A stretch of 64,000 bases of DNA from DATJPY01 sp035506135 (GTDB taxonomy: Bacteria > Myxococcota_A > UBA9160 > PR03). A program made the translations under genes and the position numbers. This document shows positions 40,416 to 49,855 of this stretch, one piece after another. Under the pieces are notes generated by a model. It searched no databases and was not told where the DNA came from. It saw only the letters and a list, made by a program, of their open reading frames with translations. The stretch spans positions 62,001 to 126,000 of the forward strand of contig DATJPY010000077.1 of NCBI GenBank assembly GCA_035506135.1, given 5' to 3'. Numbering within the stretch: position 1 is the stretch's first letter; every line of letters starts with the position of its first letter.

Positions 40416-41239
40416 GGGCGTGCCTCCGCCGCGGCGCTCGCGTGCTCGAGAAGGCGGGCCAGGACGGGGCCACCCGCGCCCCGCAGCGAGAGCGTCGCGG
40501 CCGGGGTGAGGTCGCTCGGCTCGGGGTTCACTTCGATCACCTTGCCGCCCTGACGCAGGACCTCGTAGGGAAATTCGGCGGCCGGATAGACGGTTGCCGA
40601 CGTGCCCGCGACGAGCATCAGGTCCGCGCGCGCCACCGCCTCGAAGCAGGCGCGCAGCACGTCCTGCGGGATCGGCTCGCCGAACTGCACCACGTCGCCC
40701 TTGACGATGCCGTCGCAGTGGGGGCAGCGCGGCGGGAGCGCGTCCGGGTCCACCTCGATCGCGGCGGGATCGAAACGCTCCCCGCAGCCGATGCAGCGCA
40801 GGAGCCGGTGGTTGCCGTGGATCTCGAGCACGCGCGCGTGGCCGGCCTGGCGGTGGAGGTCGTCGATGTTCTGGGTGATCAACGCCGCGAGGAGCCCGAG
40901 GCGCTCGAGCTCCGCCAGCGCGCGGTGCCCGGAATTCGGGCGGGCGCGCCGCACCGCCTCGCCGAGCTCCCGAGCCCACGCCTCGCGGGGCGTGAGGCGG
41001 TCGCGCCAGGCGGCGCCCGGGTCGCGCAGGAAGCGCTGGTATCCATCGAGCGGCGGCTCGCCGTGCTTGGTCCAGATGCCGTTCGGGCCGCGGAAGGGCG
41101 GGATCCCGCTCTCGACCGAGAGCCCGGCTCCCGTGAGCGCGACCGCGTGTCGGGCGCTCGCGAGGAGCGCGCCGGCGCGGCGGATCTGCTCGTCGAACGC
41201 GCGGTCGAGGTCGAACTCGGGCTGCTGGGCTGCGTCCAT
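40412..41239 (-). CDS. cobB: Sirtuin, NAD-dependent protein deacylase
   Basis: 275 residues. GAGLSVESGIPPFRG is the NAD-binding loop, TQNIDDLHRQAGH the ribose/nicotinamide site, and EIHGN holds the catalytic His. The zinc ribbon is CIGCGE ... CPHC, and LVAGTSATVYPAAEFP, then EVNPE complete the Rossmann part. The Ala/Tyr-x2-Arg desuccinylase signature of SIRT5/CobB is not obvious. The residues between suggest a plain deacetylase. It removes acyl groups from lysines, classically on acyl-CoA synthetases such as the one at 14.8 kb. The start is ATG 41239, 10 bases after the rhomboid stop. The GTGA link to the beta-repeat protein suggests a shared transcript. Confidence 0.93.
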   Translation of the reverse strand: MDAAQQPEFDLDRAFDEQIRRAGALLASARHAVALTGAGLSVESGIPPFRGPNGIWTKHGEPPLDGYQRFLRDPGAAWRDRLTPREAWARELGEAVRRARPNSGHRALAELERLGLLAALITQNIDDLHRQAGHARVLEIHGNHRLLRCIGCGERFDPAAIEVDPDALPPRCPHCDGIVKGDVVQFGEPIPQDVLRACFEAVARADLMLVAGTSATVYPAAEFPYEVLRQGGKVIEVNPEPSDLTPAATLSLRGAGGPVLARLLEHASAAAEARP

Positions 41240-41249
41240 GCCGCGTCCG

Positions 41250-42002
41250 CTAGTGGAGCCAGGGACCCTGGCGGTTGCGATCGCGCCAGTCGTCCCCGTC
41301 GACCGCGCGGAGGCGCTTGCGCATGCGGTAGCGCCGCCAGCGGTACTTCCAGTGATCGATCGAGAGCACGCTCCCCACGTCGCCGTGTCCGCGCAGCAGA
41401 AGCCAGGCGACCAGCAGGCCGCCGAGGTGGCCGAGATGGCTCACGTTGGGCGGGCCGAAGTAGATCTCTGCGAACAGCAGGATCGGGATCAGCCAGATGG
41501 CGCGGAAGGGGATCGGGAGCGGGAAGATCATGATGGTGCGGTCGGGCCAGCTGAGCGAGTAGCCGAGGAGCACGCCGAAGACGGCCCCGGAGGCACCGAG
41601 CGTCGGGACCGAGAGGGAGAAGGGGCTCGCGAGCCCGAGCTGCACCGTGAGGTAGGGAAGCGTCACGATGATCAGGCCCGCACCCACCCCGCAGAGGAGG
41701 TAGAAGCGGAGGAAGCGCTGCGGCCCCCAGACCATTGCGAGCGGGGAGCCGAACATCCAGAGCGCGAACATGTTCCCGGCGACGTGGCCGAGCCCGCCGT
41801 GGAGGAACATGTACGTGAAGGGCTGCCAGACGTAGCCGTGCCAGAAGTCGGCGGGCGTCGCGGCGAACATCATCTCCGGGACCACGCCCAGGACCTGTGC
41901 GACGAAGATGGCGACGTTCGCGATCAGGAGCTGCTTGACGACAGGCGGCGTGACGGGCGGTCCGAAGCCGAAGCCTCCCGATTGATACCCGCGTCCGTAC
42001 AA
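41250..42002 (-). CDS. Rhomboid family intramembrane serine protease
   Basis: 250 residues with about six membrane helices. The catalytic Ser138 is in GASGAVFG and the catalytic His192 in SHLGHLGGLLVAW; the L1 loop motif WQPFTYMFLHGGLGHVAGNM is also kept. The protein ends in a basic cytoplasmic tail. It should cut single-pass membrane proteins. The start is TTG 42002, chosen because AGAGGTGA lies just upstream at good spacing and the next in-frame codons are at the membrane segment. It is the first gene of an operon with a sirtuin and a DUF4097 protein, and a consensus-like promoter precedes it. Confidence 0.92.
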   Translation of the reverse strand: MYGRGYQSGGFGFGPPVTPPVVKQLLIANVAIFVAQVLGVVPEMMFAATPADFWHGYVWQPFTYMFLHGGLGHVAGNMFALWMFGSPLAMVWGPQRFLRFYLLCGVGAGLIIVTLPYLTVQLGLASPFSLSVPTLGASGAVFGVLLGYSLSWPDRTIMIFPLPIPFRAIWLIPILLFAEIYFGPPNVSHLGHLGGLLVAWLLLRGHGDVGSVLSIDHWKYRWRRYRMRKRLRAVDGDDWRDRNRQGPWLH

Positions 42003-42095
42003 CGCATCACCTCTGCAGCCCGATCGGGCGATCGGGACCGAATGGAGCTGTTCGCGTCGCTCCGCCGGCCGGGCGCGGGTCCTGCGGGTGAAGGG

Positions 42096-42124
42096 AGCGT
42101 AAGCACTTGTGACCACCGGGTCAA
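42096..42124 (-). promoter_or_regulatory. Sigma-70 type promoter for the rhomboid operon
   Basis: On the minus strand TTGACC (42124-42119), 17 bases, TACGCT (42101-42096). The start near 42089 leaves a leader of about 85 bases. The spacer carries GGTGGTCAC, not a clear palindrome. Confidence 0.65.
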
Positions 42125-42142
42125 CGCGCCGCCGTCCATTCC

Positions 42143-43072
42143 CTAGGCGCCGGCCAGGCTCTCCATGACGCGCTCGGCGCCCGCGCGGTCGAGTCCCGCG
42201 AGGTCGAGGACCGGAAGATCGATGCGGAGCCGGCTCCGAACCGTTGCGATGCGCTCCCGGCAGACCTCTGCCGGCCCGGCCACGATCGCCTCGGCAAGTT
42301 CGGGCTCCGGCACCTCGCCGAACCAGGGATTCCAGCGGCGATAGGCGGCCCGCAGCTCGGGCGCGGCGGGGTCCGCCCCGACGCGGGTCCAGAGCCACAT
42401 CGAGCGGCCGATGGTCCCGGGGTCTCGACCGCGCCGCCGGCAGGCCGCCTCGAGTCGACGCGTCGCGTCGAGGACGCGATGGGCGACGGGGGGCAGGTTC
42501 ACGTCCCAGCGATCGGCGTGCGCCGCCACGACGTCGAGGAGGCGCCCTCCCCGCCCGCCGACCTCGATCGGGAGGCCGCCGGGTCGGGCGATCGCGGGCC
42601 GCACGCGAGCGCCCTCGAGCTCGAAGAAGCGGCTCTTCGCACTGACGGCGGCACCCGACCAGAGCGCGCGCAGGACCGGCAGCAGCTCGTCCAGCCAGTC
42701 GAGCCGGTCCGAAGCCGGCGGGAACGGCAGCCCGAAGCGCCGATCGCCCGGATAGGCGCCGATCGAGATCAGGAAGCGCAGCCGCCCGGGTGCGATGCGC
42801 TCGAGCGTCGAGACCGCCTGCGCCAGGCGCGCCGCGTTCCAGTGGTGGACCAGGCGGATCGAGCCGATCTCGATGCGGCGAGTCGACGCGAGCAGCACCG
42901 CGGTCGCGGTCCAGCCATCGAGCACGTCGCCGTCGCCGCGCGAGTCGATCATCGAGACGTCGCCGTCGACGTAGGCGGCGCGATAGCCCAGCGCCTCGGC
43001 GCTCCGCACCAGAGCGAGCAGCTCCTCGAAGGGATGCGTGTGCCAGGCCAGGGCGACCGCGAGGTCGCTCAA
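42143..43072 (-). CDS. LLM-class (luciferase-like) oxidoreductase
   Basis: 309 residues from TTG 43072 (TTGA overlap with the Nudix stop). A TIM-barrel of the bacterial luciferase/F420-dependent group: VALAWHTHPFEELLALVRSAE at strand 1, IEIGSIRLVHHWNAARLAQAV, APGRLRFLISIGAYPGDR and GLPIEVGGRGGRLLDVVAAHADRWD (parts). Members use FMN or F420 to oxidise or reduce small organic compounds; which cofactor applies here is not visible and no F420 gene is in the window. It is the last gene of a coupled set after nth and a Nudix hydrolase, which says little about its substrate. Confidence 0.85.
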   Translation of the reverse strand: MSDLAVALAWHTHPFEELLALVRSAEALGYRAAYVDGDVSMIDSRGDGDVLDGWTATAVLLASTRRIEIGSIRLVHHWNAARLAQAVSTLERIAPGRLRFLISIGAYPGDRRFGLPFPPASDRLDWLDELLPVLRALWSGAAVSAKSRFFELEGARVRPAIARPGGLPIEVGGRGGRLLDVVAAHADRWDVNLPPVAHRVLDATRRLEAACRRRGRDPGTIGRSMWLWTRVGADPAAPELRAAYRRWNPWFGEVPEPELAEAIVAGPAEVCRERIATVRSRLRIDLPVLDLAGLDRAGAERVMESLAGA

Positions 43073-43583
43073 CGCAGCCGCCCCACCCGCCGCGCGGCGT
43101 AGATCAGCGCGAGCGCGCTCTTCGCGTCGCTGAGCTCGCCGCTCCACACCAGCTCGAGCGCGGCGTCGAGCGCCAGGGGCACCAGCTCGATCACCTCGTG
43201 CTCCTCGCGCCGGGCGGGGACGATCTCGAGGTCGAAGGCCGCGAACAGATGGATGCGCTCGTCGGTGAAGCCCGGGGTCGTCCAGATCGCACCGAGCCGC
43301 TCGAGCCGGCCGGCGCGCCGCCCCGCCTCCTCCTCGAGCTCGCGCGCGGCGCACGCCTCGGGCGCCTCGCCATCGAGCTTGCCCGCGGGCACCTCCCAGA
43401 TCATGCCGCCCGCGGCGTGCCGGTACTGCCGGATCAGCAGCACCTCGCGCTCGCTCTCGAACGGCACCACGGCCGCCGCGCCCGGATGCCGCACGATGTC
43501 GAGCGGCGTGGTGACACCGTTCGGGAGGTGCGCGTCCTCGACCCAGACCGAGAGCGCGCGCCCCTGGTAGCCGAGGCGGCGCG

Positions 43584-43587
<4 letters not shown>
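43069..43587 (-). CDS. Nudix hydrolase, ADP-ribose pyrophosphatase type
   Basis: 172 residues from GTG 43587 (GTGA overlap with nth). The Nudix box is GKLDGEAPEACAARELEEEAG, with both Glu of REL-EEE-AG in place. Upstream RQYRHAAGGMIWEVPAGKLDG and downstream GFTDERIHLF place it with ADP-ribose pyrophosphatases (NudF-like) that split ADP-ribose to AMP and ribose 5-phosphate. It would remove a reactive by-product of NAD use, and a sirtuin that makes O-acetyl-ADP-ribose is encoded 1.8 kb away on the same strand, though in a separate operon. Confidence 0.92.
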
Positions 43588-44273
<686 letters not shown>

Positions 44274-44300
44274 CACCGGCGCACGGTAGCAGGAGGGGCG

Positions 44301-44948
44301 ATGGCGAAGCGCGAAGAGCGCGCGGTGGCGATTCCGCTGCTCGGAGCGGAGGGAGAATCGGGCGAGGCGCTCGAGGGGCTCTTCATCGCGGCCGCCGAGC
44401 CGGGCGCTGGCGGCGCGGTGATCGCCCCGCCGCATCCGCTCTACGGTGGCAGCATGGACTCGCCGGTGGTGTCGGAGCTGGCGTGGGCGTGCACCCGGGC
44501 GGGGCTGGCGTCGCTGCGCTTCAACTGGCGCGGCGTCGGCGCGAGTGCCGGCGCACCGAGCGGCGAGGCGCGCGCGGCGGACGCGGACTACGCGGCCGCC
44601 CTGGCGCAGCTCGCCCGCTCGGTCGACGGGCCGGTCGCGGCGGCCGGCTACTCGTTCGGGGCTGCGGCGGCGGCCCGCGCCGCCGCGGGCCAGCCGCGCG
44701 TCCGCCGACTCCTCCTGGTGGCACCGCCTCCGGGCCTGCTCGACCGCGACACGCTCTCCGAGCCCGGGCGCACGTCGCTCCTGCTGACGGGAGAGCGCGA
44801 CGCCATCGCCCCGCCCGCCGCGCTCGAGGTGCTGGTGCGAGGCCTTCCCGGCGTGCGCCTCGCGGTCATCGACGAGGCCGATCACTTCTTCGGCGCCGGG
44901 CTGGCGCAGCTCGGGAGCGAGGCGGCGCAGTGGCTCGGGCCGGCCTGA
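44301..44948 (+). CDS. Alpha/beta hydrolase (dienelactone-hydrolase-like)
   Basis: 215 residues from ATG 44301 with AGGAGG 5-6 bases upstream. The fold shows APPHPLYGGSMD (oxyanion), LRFNWRGVGASAG, nucleophile Ser in AAGYSFGAAAA, acid Asp in TGERDAIAPPA and His in IDEADHFF. The APPHP and FNxRGxGxSxG motifs place it with the small alpha/beta hydrolases annotated as xaa-Pro-like or DUF1749-related. Substrate unknown, likely an ester or thioester. Not clearly linked to neighbours: divergent from nth, convergent with the kinase gene. Confidence 0.85.
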   Translation: MAKREERAVAIPLLGAEGESGEALEGLFIAAAEPGAGGAVIAPPHPLYGGSMDSPVVSELAWACTRAGLASLRFNWRGVGASAGAPSGEARAADADYAAALAQLARSVDGPVAAAGYSFGAAAAARAAAGQPRVRRLLLVAPPPGLLDRDTLSEPGRTSLLLTGERDAIAPPAALEVLVRGLPGVRLAVIDEADHFFGAGLAQLGSEAAQWLGPA

Positions 44949-44964
44949 CCAGCGGACGCGCGCC

Positions 44965-45708
44965 TCAGACGGGCAGGCGCACGCGGAAGCGGCTGCCGCC
45001 GCCGGGGCGATCCCCGATCGCGATCGTGCCGCCCGCGGCCTCGACGAGCTCGCGAGAGATGGTGAGCCCGAGCCCGCCCGGACGGTCGGCGCTCGTGTAG
45101 AAGGGCTCGAAGACGCGGCGTCGCAGCGCGCGCGGCACGCCGCTCCCGCGATCCTCCACGGAGAGCTCGACGGCGCGGCCGAGCGCGCGCGCGCCGAGCC
45201 GCACGTCGCCACCCGAGGGCGTCGCCTCGAGTGCATTGAGCGCCAGGTTGAGCAGGACCTGGCGGAGTGCGTCGGGCGCGAGCGGCGCGCGCGGCAGCAC
45301 CGGCGGCAGCTCGCTCGCGAGGTGTACCCCGGCGGCCGCGGCGCGATGCGCCAGCAGGCGCGTCACGGACTCGACGGCCGCGCCGATCTCGCACGCGCCC
45401 GCGGCCTTCGCGGGCGCGGCTCCGTCGCCGGCCTGCGCGAGCACGCTGTCGAGCAGGCGCTCGAGGCGCGCGAGCTCGCTCCCCGCGATCTCCGCGAAGC
45501 GCTCGCGGAACTCGGGGTCGTCCGCCTGCTCGGGCAGCAGCGCGATCAGGCTCCGCAGCACCGCGACGGGATTGCGCACCTCGTGCGCCACCTCGGCGAG
45601 CAGGCCGCCGAGGCGGGCGAGCCGGTCGAGCCGGCGCCAGTCGCCAAGGTGTGTCGTGGGCTCGGGGTCGCTGCGCCGGCGCCGCGGCGCCCTGGGGACT
45701 CCGCGCAT
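44965..45708 (-). CDS. Small soluble histidine kinase
   Basis: 247 residues, all kinase core: HisKA with VAHEVRNPVAVLRSLIAL (phospho-His about 42), then HATPase with QVLLNLALNALEATPSGG (N box), EDRGSGVP, FEPFYTSADRPGGLGLTIS (F and G boxes). There is no membrane helix and no PAS or GAF domain; the first 30 residues are basic and probably unstructured. It is downstream of PBP1A by 8 bases, so it is co-transcribed with a cell-wall enzyme. No response regulator is next to it. It may need a separate sensor subunit, or respond to a cytosolic cue. Confidence 0.9.
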   Translation of the reverse strand: MRGVPRAPRRRRSDPEPTTHLGDWRRLDRLARLGGLLAEVAHEVRNPVAVLRSLIALLPEQADDPEFRERFAEIAGSELARLERLLDSVLAQAGDGAAPAKAAGACEIGAAVESVTRLLAHRAAAAGVHLASELPPVLPRAPLAPDALRQVLLNLALNALEATPSGGDVRLGARALGRAVELSVEDRGSGVPRALRRRVFEPFYTSADRPGGLGLTISRELVEAAGGTIAIGDRPGGGSRFRVRLPV

Positions 45709-45716
45709 CTGGCGTT

Positions 45717-48299
45717 TCAGAAGTCCATGCGCTGGAGGCGCCGCGAATCGGAGTCGCTCTGCGTCTCACCGCTGCCCGGGCTCGGCTCGTGGCCTTCGAG
45801 GAAGGACTGGAAGTAGGCGTTGTGGCTCGCACCGTCGGCGAGCTTGCCCGTCGTCGGATCGATGCGCGCGTAGGAGACGCCGGCGGGAACCGGGAAGTCG
45901 CGCACCGGGCGGTCGGCGAGCGCGTCGCGCATGTAGTCGATCCAGATCGGCAGGGCGGCGTGCCCTCCCGTCTCGCCCTTGCCGAGCACGGAGCGCTCGT
46001 CGAAGCCGACCCACACGCCGGCGATGAGATCGGGCGAGAAGCCGACGAACCAGGCGTCGCCCTGGTCGTTGGTGGTCCCGGTCTTCCCGGCGAGCGGGCG
46101 GTCGAGCACCTTCGCCTTGCGCGCCGTCCCGTGCGGATGCTCGATCGGGGCGCGCATCAGGTCGGTGATCAGGAAGGCCAGCGCGGGCGGCATCACCTGG
46201 CCGGGATCGCCACCGCTCGCCGGATCCGGGTGCGAGGCGACCTGGAGATCGGTGCCCGGCGGGCTCGTCGCGTCGCTCGGCGGCTGCTCGTGATCGGTCG
46301 AGTCGGCCGCATCGAGCTCGACCCCCGAGAGCAGGAGCTTGCCGTCGCGGTCGAGGACGCGGCGGATGAAGATCGGCTCGACGCGTCGGCCGCCGGACGG
46401 GAAGGCTGCGTACGCGCGCGTCAGCTCGAGCAGGGAGACCGGGCTCGAGCCGAGCGCGATCGAGGGATAGGGCGCGAGCGGGGAGGTGATCCCGAGGCCG
46501 TGCGCCAGCTCGATCACCGGCCGGATGCCGACGTCGAACAGCACGTGGATCGTCGCGTTGTTGAGCGAGCGCGCCAGCGCCTCGCGCAGCGGGACGGGGC
46601 CGAGGAACTTGCCGTCGTAGTTCTCGGGCTTCCAGACCTCCCCGGTCACGGGATCGGTGTAGACCACCGGCGTGTCGTAGACGGTGGTGACGGCCGTGAA
46701 GCCGCGCGCCAGGGCCGTCGCGTAGATGAAGGGCTTGAACGCGGACCCCGGCTGGCGGTGCGCCTGAACGGCGCGGTCGAACTGGCTGCGGCCGTAGTCG
46801 TAGCCGCCCACCAGCGCGAGCACCTCGTCGCCCGCGATGTCGAGCGACAGGAGCGCGCCCTCGACCTCGGGCGTCTGGTCGAGAGTGAGGCGCAGCGCGC
46901 GGGCGGCGGCGTGCGCGGCGGGCGCCGGGAGCGCGTGCGTGGCGCCGTCGGCGGCAGGCGGCGGCACGGTGCCTTCGGGGTCGCCTGCGTCCGGCTCGGG
47001 CGCAGGCGACCCGGCCGCGACCACGCGGAAGCGCGCCACGTCGCCGACCGCGAACACCTGGTCGATGCGCGAGCGCGGCACCGACTCGTGATCGAAGTCG
47101 CGCCGCCGGGCCCAGGCTACGTCGGCGAGCGCCACGTCGCCCGCGATGCCGGGCGCCAGCGCCACGCGCGCGGTCTGGTGCGCACCGTCGACCCCGACCA
47201 CGAGCCCCATCCACGAGCGCTCCGGATCGAGCGACGGCGTCGCGCCCCGCGCGACCACCAGCCGGTTGGTCTCCGCCAGGCGTGCGAGCTCCGGCTCGAG
47301 CTCGTGCCGCTCGACGTGCCGCAGGGGGCCCTTCCAGCCCTCGCGGCGATCGAGCGCCTCGAGCCCGGCGCGCAAGGCCGAGCGCGCGCTGCGCTGGAGG
47401 TGCAGGTCGAGCGTCGTCTCGATGCGGAGGCCGCCGCGGAGCACGGTCTCGCTGCCGAGCCGGTCGACGAGCAGCCGGCGCACCTCCTCGGTCATCCAGA
47501 CCGCGGTGTCCATGTCGTCGCGCTCGCGCGGGCCGGTGATCACGGGCTTCTGCTTCACGGCCTCGGTGTGCGTCTTGGCATCGATGAACCCGAGGTCGGC
47601 CATGCGGCCCAGCACGTAGAGCCGGCGGTCCTCGGCAGAGGCGGGGTTCACGTTCGGCGAGAAGCGCGAGGGCGCCTTCGGGAGGCCGGCGAGCATCGCA
47701 CCCTCCGACACCGTGAGCTCGCCGACGGGCTTCCCGAAGTAGGTGCGAGCCGCCTCGGAGATCCCCCACGCGCCGGATCCGAAGTAGATCTGGTTCAGGT
47801 AGAGGGTGAGGATCTCGTCCTTGGTGAAGCGCTCCTCGAGCCGCCGCGCGAGGATCATCTCCTTCAGCTTGCGATCGAAGCGGCGCTCCGGCGTGAGGAG
47901 CAGGCTCTTCACCGTCTGCTGCGTGATGGTGCTGGCGCCCTGGACGATCTCGCCCGAGGTGAGGTCGACCCACGCGGCGCGCAGGATCGAGCGCACGTCG
48001 ATGCCGCCGTGCGTGAAGAAGTTGTCGTCCTCGCCCGCCACGAAGGCGAGCACGACGTGGCGCGGGATCTCCTTCAGCGGCACCAGCCGCCGGCGCTCGT
48101 CGAAGAACTCGCCGATCAGGTGGCCGTCGCGGTCGTAGACGCTCGACGCGAGCGGCGGCCGGTAGTCCTCGATGCGGTGGAGGTCCGGCAGGTCGCGAAC
48201 GATCGAGAGATAGAGCGCGTAGCCGGCGGCGATCGCGGCGGCGAGCCCGAGGCCGGCCAGCACGGCGAGCCAGGCAAGTAGCCGCGCGATGGACCTCAT
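45717..48299 (-). CDS. mrcA: Penicillin-binding protein 1A (bifunctional glycosyltransferase/transpeptidase)
   Basis: 860 residues. One N-terminal membrane anchor, then GT51 with AGEDDNFFTHGGIDVRSILRA, GASTITQQTVKSLLL, EILTLYLNQIYFGSGAWG and MLAGLPKAPSRFSP. The transpeptidase has SxxK in RQPGSAFKPF, SxN in LARSLNNATIH and KTGTTNDQGDAWF. The middle region (about 380-470) holds an acidic, Pro-rich insert. It makes and crosslinks peptidoglycan from lipid II in the periplasm. The last ~25 residues are polar. The small histidine kinase gene follows 8 bases on. Confidence 0.96.
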   Translation of the reverse strand: MRSIARLLAWLAVLAGLGLAAAIAAGYALYLSIVRDLPDLHRIEDYRPPLASSVYDRDGHLIGEFFDERRRLVPLKEIPRHVVLAFVAGEDDNFFTHGGIDVRSILRAAWVDLTSGEIVQGASTITQQTVKSLLLTPERRFDRKLKEMILARRLEERFTKDEILTLYLNQIYFGSGAWGISEAARTYFGKPVGELTVSEGAMLAGLPKAPSRFSPNVNPASAEDRRLYVLGRMADLGFIDAKTHTEAVKQKPVITGPRERDDMDTAVWMTEEVRRLLVDRLGSETVLRGGLRIETTLDLHLQRSARSALRAGLEALDRREGWKGPLRHVERHELEPELARLAETNRLVVARGATPSLDPERSWMGLVVGVDGAHQTARVALAPGIAGDVALADVAWARRRDFDHESVPRSRIDQVFAVGDVARFRVVAAGSPAPEPDAGDPEGTVPPPAADGATHALPAPAAHAAARALRLTLDQTPEVEGALLSLDIAGDEVLALVGGYDYGRSQFDRAVQAHRQPGSAFKPFIYATALARGFTAVTTVYDTPVVYTDPVTGEVWKPENYDGKFLGPVPLREALARSLNNATIHVLFDVGIRPVIELAHGLGITSPLAPYPSIALGSSPVSLLELTRAYAAFPSGGRRVEPIFIRRVLDRDGKLLLSGVELDAADSTDHEQPPSDATSPPGTDLQVASHPDPASGGDPGQVMPPALAFLITDLMRAPIEHPHGTARKAKVLDRPLAGKTGTTNDQGDAWFVGFSPDLIAGVWVGFDERSVLGKGETGGHAALPIWIDYMRDALADRPVRDFPVPAGVSYARIDPTTGKLADGASHNAYFQSFLEGHEPSPGSGETQSDSDSRRLQRMDF

Positions 48300-48397
48300 C
48301 GACGTCCCCCGGAGGCTCGCAGGCTAGCCGACGGCGTCCCGGCTGCGCTACGGCTTGCCCGTCTCCGGCGCCGTCTCCGGGAGGAGGGTGTGAGCGC

Positions 48398-49372
48398 GTG
48401 AAGCAGCGACCCCTCTCGCTCCTGTTCGTGATGGACCCGATCGGGTCGATCGACATCCACAAGGACACCACGTTCGCGCTGATGCTCGAGGCGCAGCGGC
48501 GCGGCCACCGCGTGCTCTACTGCGAGCTCGGCGACCTCTCGGTCGAGGAGGGGCATCCGGTAGCGCGGCTGCGGCCGGTGAGCCTGCGCCGCGAGGTGGG
48601 CCGCCACGCCGAGCTCGGCGAGTGCCGCAGCGTGCGGCTCGACGACGACGTGGACGTCGTGTTCCAGCGCAAGGACCCCCCGGTGGACGCGTCGTACATC
48701 GCCGCGACCCAGCTCCTCCTGCTCTGCCGGCGCGCTCAGGTGCTGAATCGACCCGACACGCTGCTCTGGGCCAACGAGAAGCTCTACGCGCTCCAGTTCC
48801 CCGAGCTCATGCCGGAGACGCGCGTGTCGCGGCGCATCTCGGAGTTCGTCGACTTCCTGGCCAAGCTCGGCGGCGAGATGATCGTGAAGCCGCTCGACGG
48901 CAAGGGCGGCGAGGGCATCTTCCACGTGCGTCACGACGACCGCAACCTGTTCTCCATCCTCGAGCAGAGCACCGCCTTCGGCACCCGCTGGGCGATGGCG
49001 CAGCAGTACCTGCCGGCGGTCCGCGCGGGCGACAAGCGGATCCTGCTGCTGGAGGGGGAGCCGCTCGGGGCGCTGCTCCGGGTCCCGGCCGCCGGAGAGA
49101 CGCGCGCGAACCTCCACGTCGGTGGGACCCCCGCCCGCGCCGAGCTCGACGAGCACGATCGCCGCATCGTCGAGACCCTGCGCCCCCGGCTGCTGCGCGA
49201 CGGGCTCTTCTTCGTTGGCATCGACGTCATCGGCGGCCGGCTCACCGAGGTGAACGTGACCAGCCCGACGGGGCTGCAGGAGATCGACGCCCTCGACGGG
49301 GCCCGCCTCGAGGAGCCGATCCTGGCCCGGCTCGAGCACCGGCTCGGGGTGGCCCGCAGATCCGAGGGGTAA
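48398..49372 (+). CDS. gshB: Glutathione synthetase
   Basis: 324 residues, close to E. coli GshB. MDPIGSIDIHKDTTFALMLEAQRRGH, VDVVFQRKDPPVDASYI, IVKPLDGKGGEGIFHV and FVGIDVIGGRLTEVNVTSPTG (shown in parts) are family hallmarks of the ATP-grasp. It joins gamma-glutamylcysteine and glycine. The start is GTG 48398 with GGAGGG about 9 bases upstream. No gshA is in the window. A GST-like protein at 18.5 kb could use its product. It is divergent from PBP1A with a 98-base gap that holds no obvious operator. Confidence 0.95.
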   Translation: MKQRPLSLLFVMDPIGSIDIHKDTTFALMLEAQRRGHRVLYCELGDLSVEEGHPVARLRPVSLRREVGRHAELGECRSVRLDDDVDVVFQRKDPPVDASYIAATQLLLLCRRAQVLNRPDTLLWANEKLYALQFPELMPETRVSRRISEFVDFLAKLGGEMIVKPLDGKGGEGIFHVRHDDRNLFSILEQSTAFGTRWAMAQQYLPAVRAGDKRILLLEGEPLGALLRVPAAGETRANLHVGGTPARAELDEHDRRIVETLRPRLLRDGLFFVGIDVIGGRLTEVNVTSPTGLQEIDALDGARLEEPILARLEHRLGVARRSEG

Positions 49373-49387
49373 ACCCCCGAAATACCA

Positions 49388-49416
49388 TTGACGCCCTCGG
49401 GGATTGAGGGCATGAT
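49388..49416 (+). promoter_or_regulatory. Promoter with an inverted repeat in the spacer
   Basis: TTGACG (49388-49393), 17 bases, CATGAT (49411-49416). The spacer is nearly filled by GCCCTC-7-GAGGGC (49393-49398 with 49406-49411), a likely operator. The leader is about 100 bases before the basic-repeat gene at 49527, and holds TGCGCA twice (hairpin-capable). Confidence 0.55.
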
Positions 49417-49526
49417 CTCGAGGTCGTCGCGCGCCTGCCCCCGCGCGGCGTCGTCTCCTCCTCGGACGAGCTCGCCTCATCCCCGTGCGCAACGGTGCGC
49501 AATCCACACCGCAAGGAGACGGCCGG

Positions 49527-49841
49527 ATGGCCCAGAAGATCGCAAGAACCGGGATCACCCGCGAGCGCGGGTGGCTCTACTTCCTCGACAAGAAGGGCGA
49601 CGTCAGCCGCGCCAAGATGGCGCGCGGCGGCGGCAAGGCGTCCAAGATCAAGCCCCAGGTGGTCGCCAAGGTCGGCGTGAAGCGGGAGGACGGCTTCCTC
49701 TACTTCATCGACCGGGACGGCGACGTGTCGAAGACCAAGATGGCGCGCCGCACCGCAACGCGGCGGGCGCGTGGACGCGCGCCGTCGCGGCGGGCGCGGA
49801 AGCCCGCACGCCGAGCGATTGCGCGGCGGGCGCGGCGCTAG
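49527..49841 (+). CDS. Basic protein with two copies of a 27-residue motif and a histone H1-like tail
   Basis: 104 residues from ATG 49527 with AAGGAG 9 bases upstream. Two aligned units occur: ITRERGWLYFLDKKGDVSRA then KMARG, and VKREDGFLYFIDRDGDVSKT then KMARR. Each looks like a short strand-turn-strand with FLYF(L/I)D and GDVS. The last ~32 residues are nearly all Arg, Ala, Lys and Ser, as in bacterial H1-like proteins. DNA or RNA binding is the natural inference; the repeated motif I cannot assign to a named family. It has its own promoter and ends in a strong hairpin. Confidence 0.75.
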   Translation: MAQKIARTGITRERGWLYFLDKKGDVSRAKMARGGGKASKIKPQVVAKVGVKREDGFLYFIDRDGDVSKTKMARRTATRRARGRAPSRRARKPARRAIARRARR

Positions 49842-49855
49842 CCCGCAACGAAGCG

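Noticed and set aside
44965..45708. Truncated kinase pseudogene
   Set aside because: All kinase boxes are intact and it is neatly placed 8 bases after PBP1A, so a short soluble kinase is the simpler reading.
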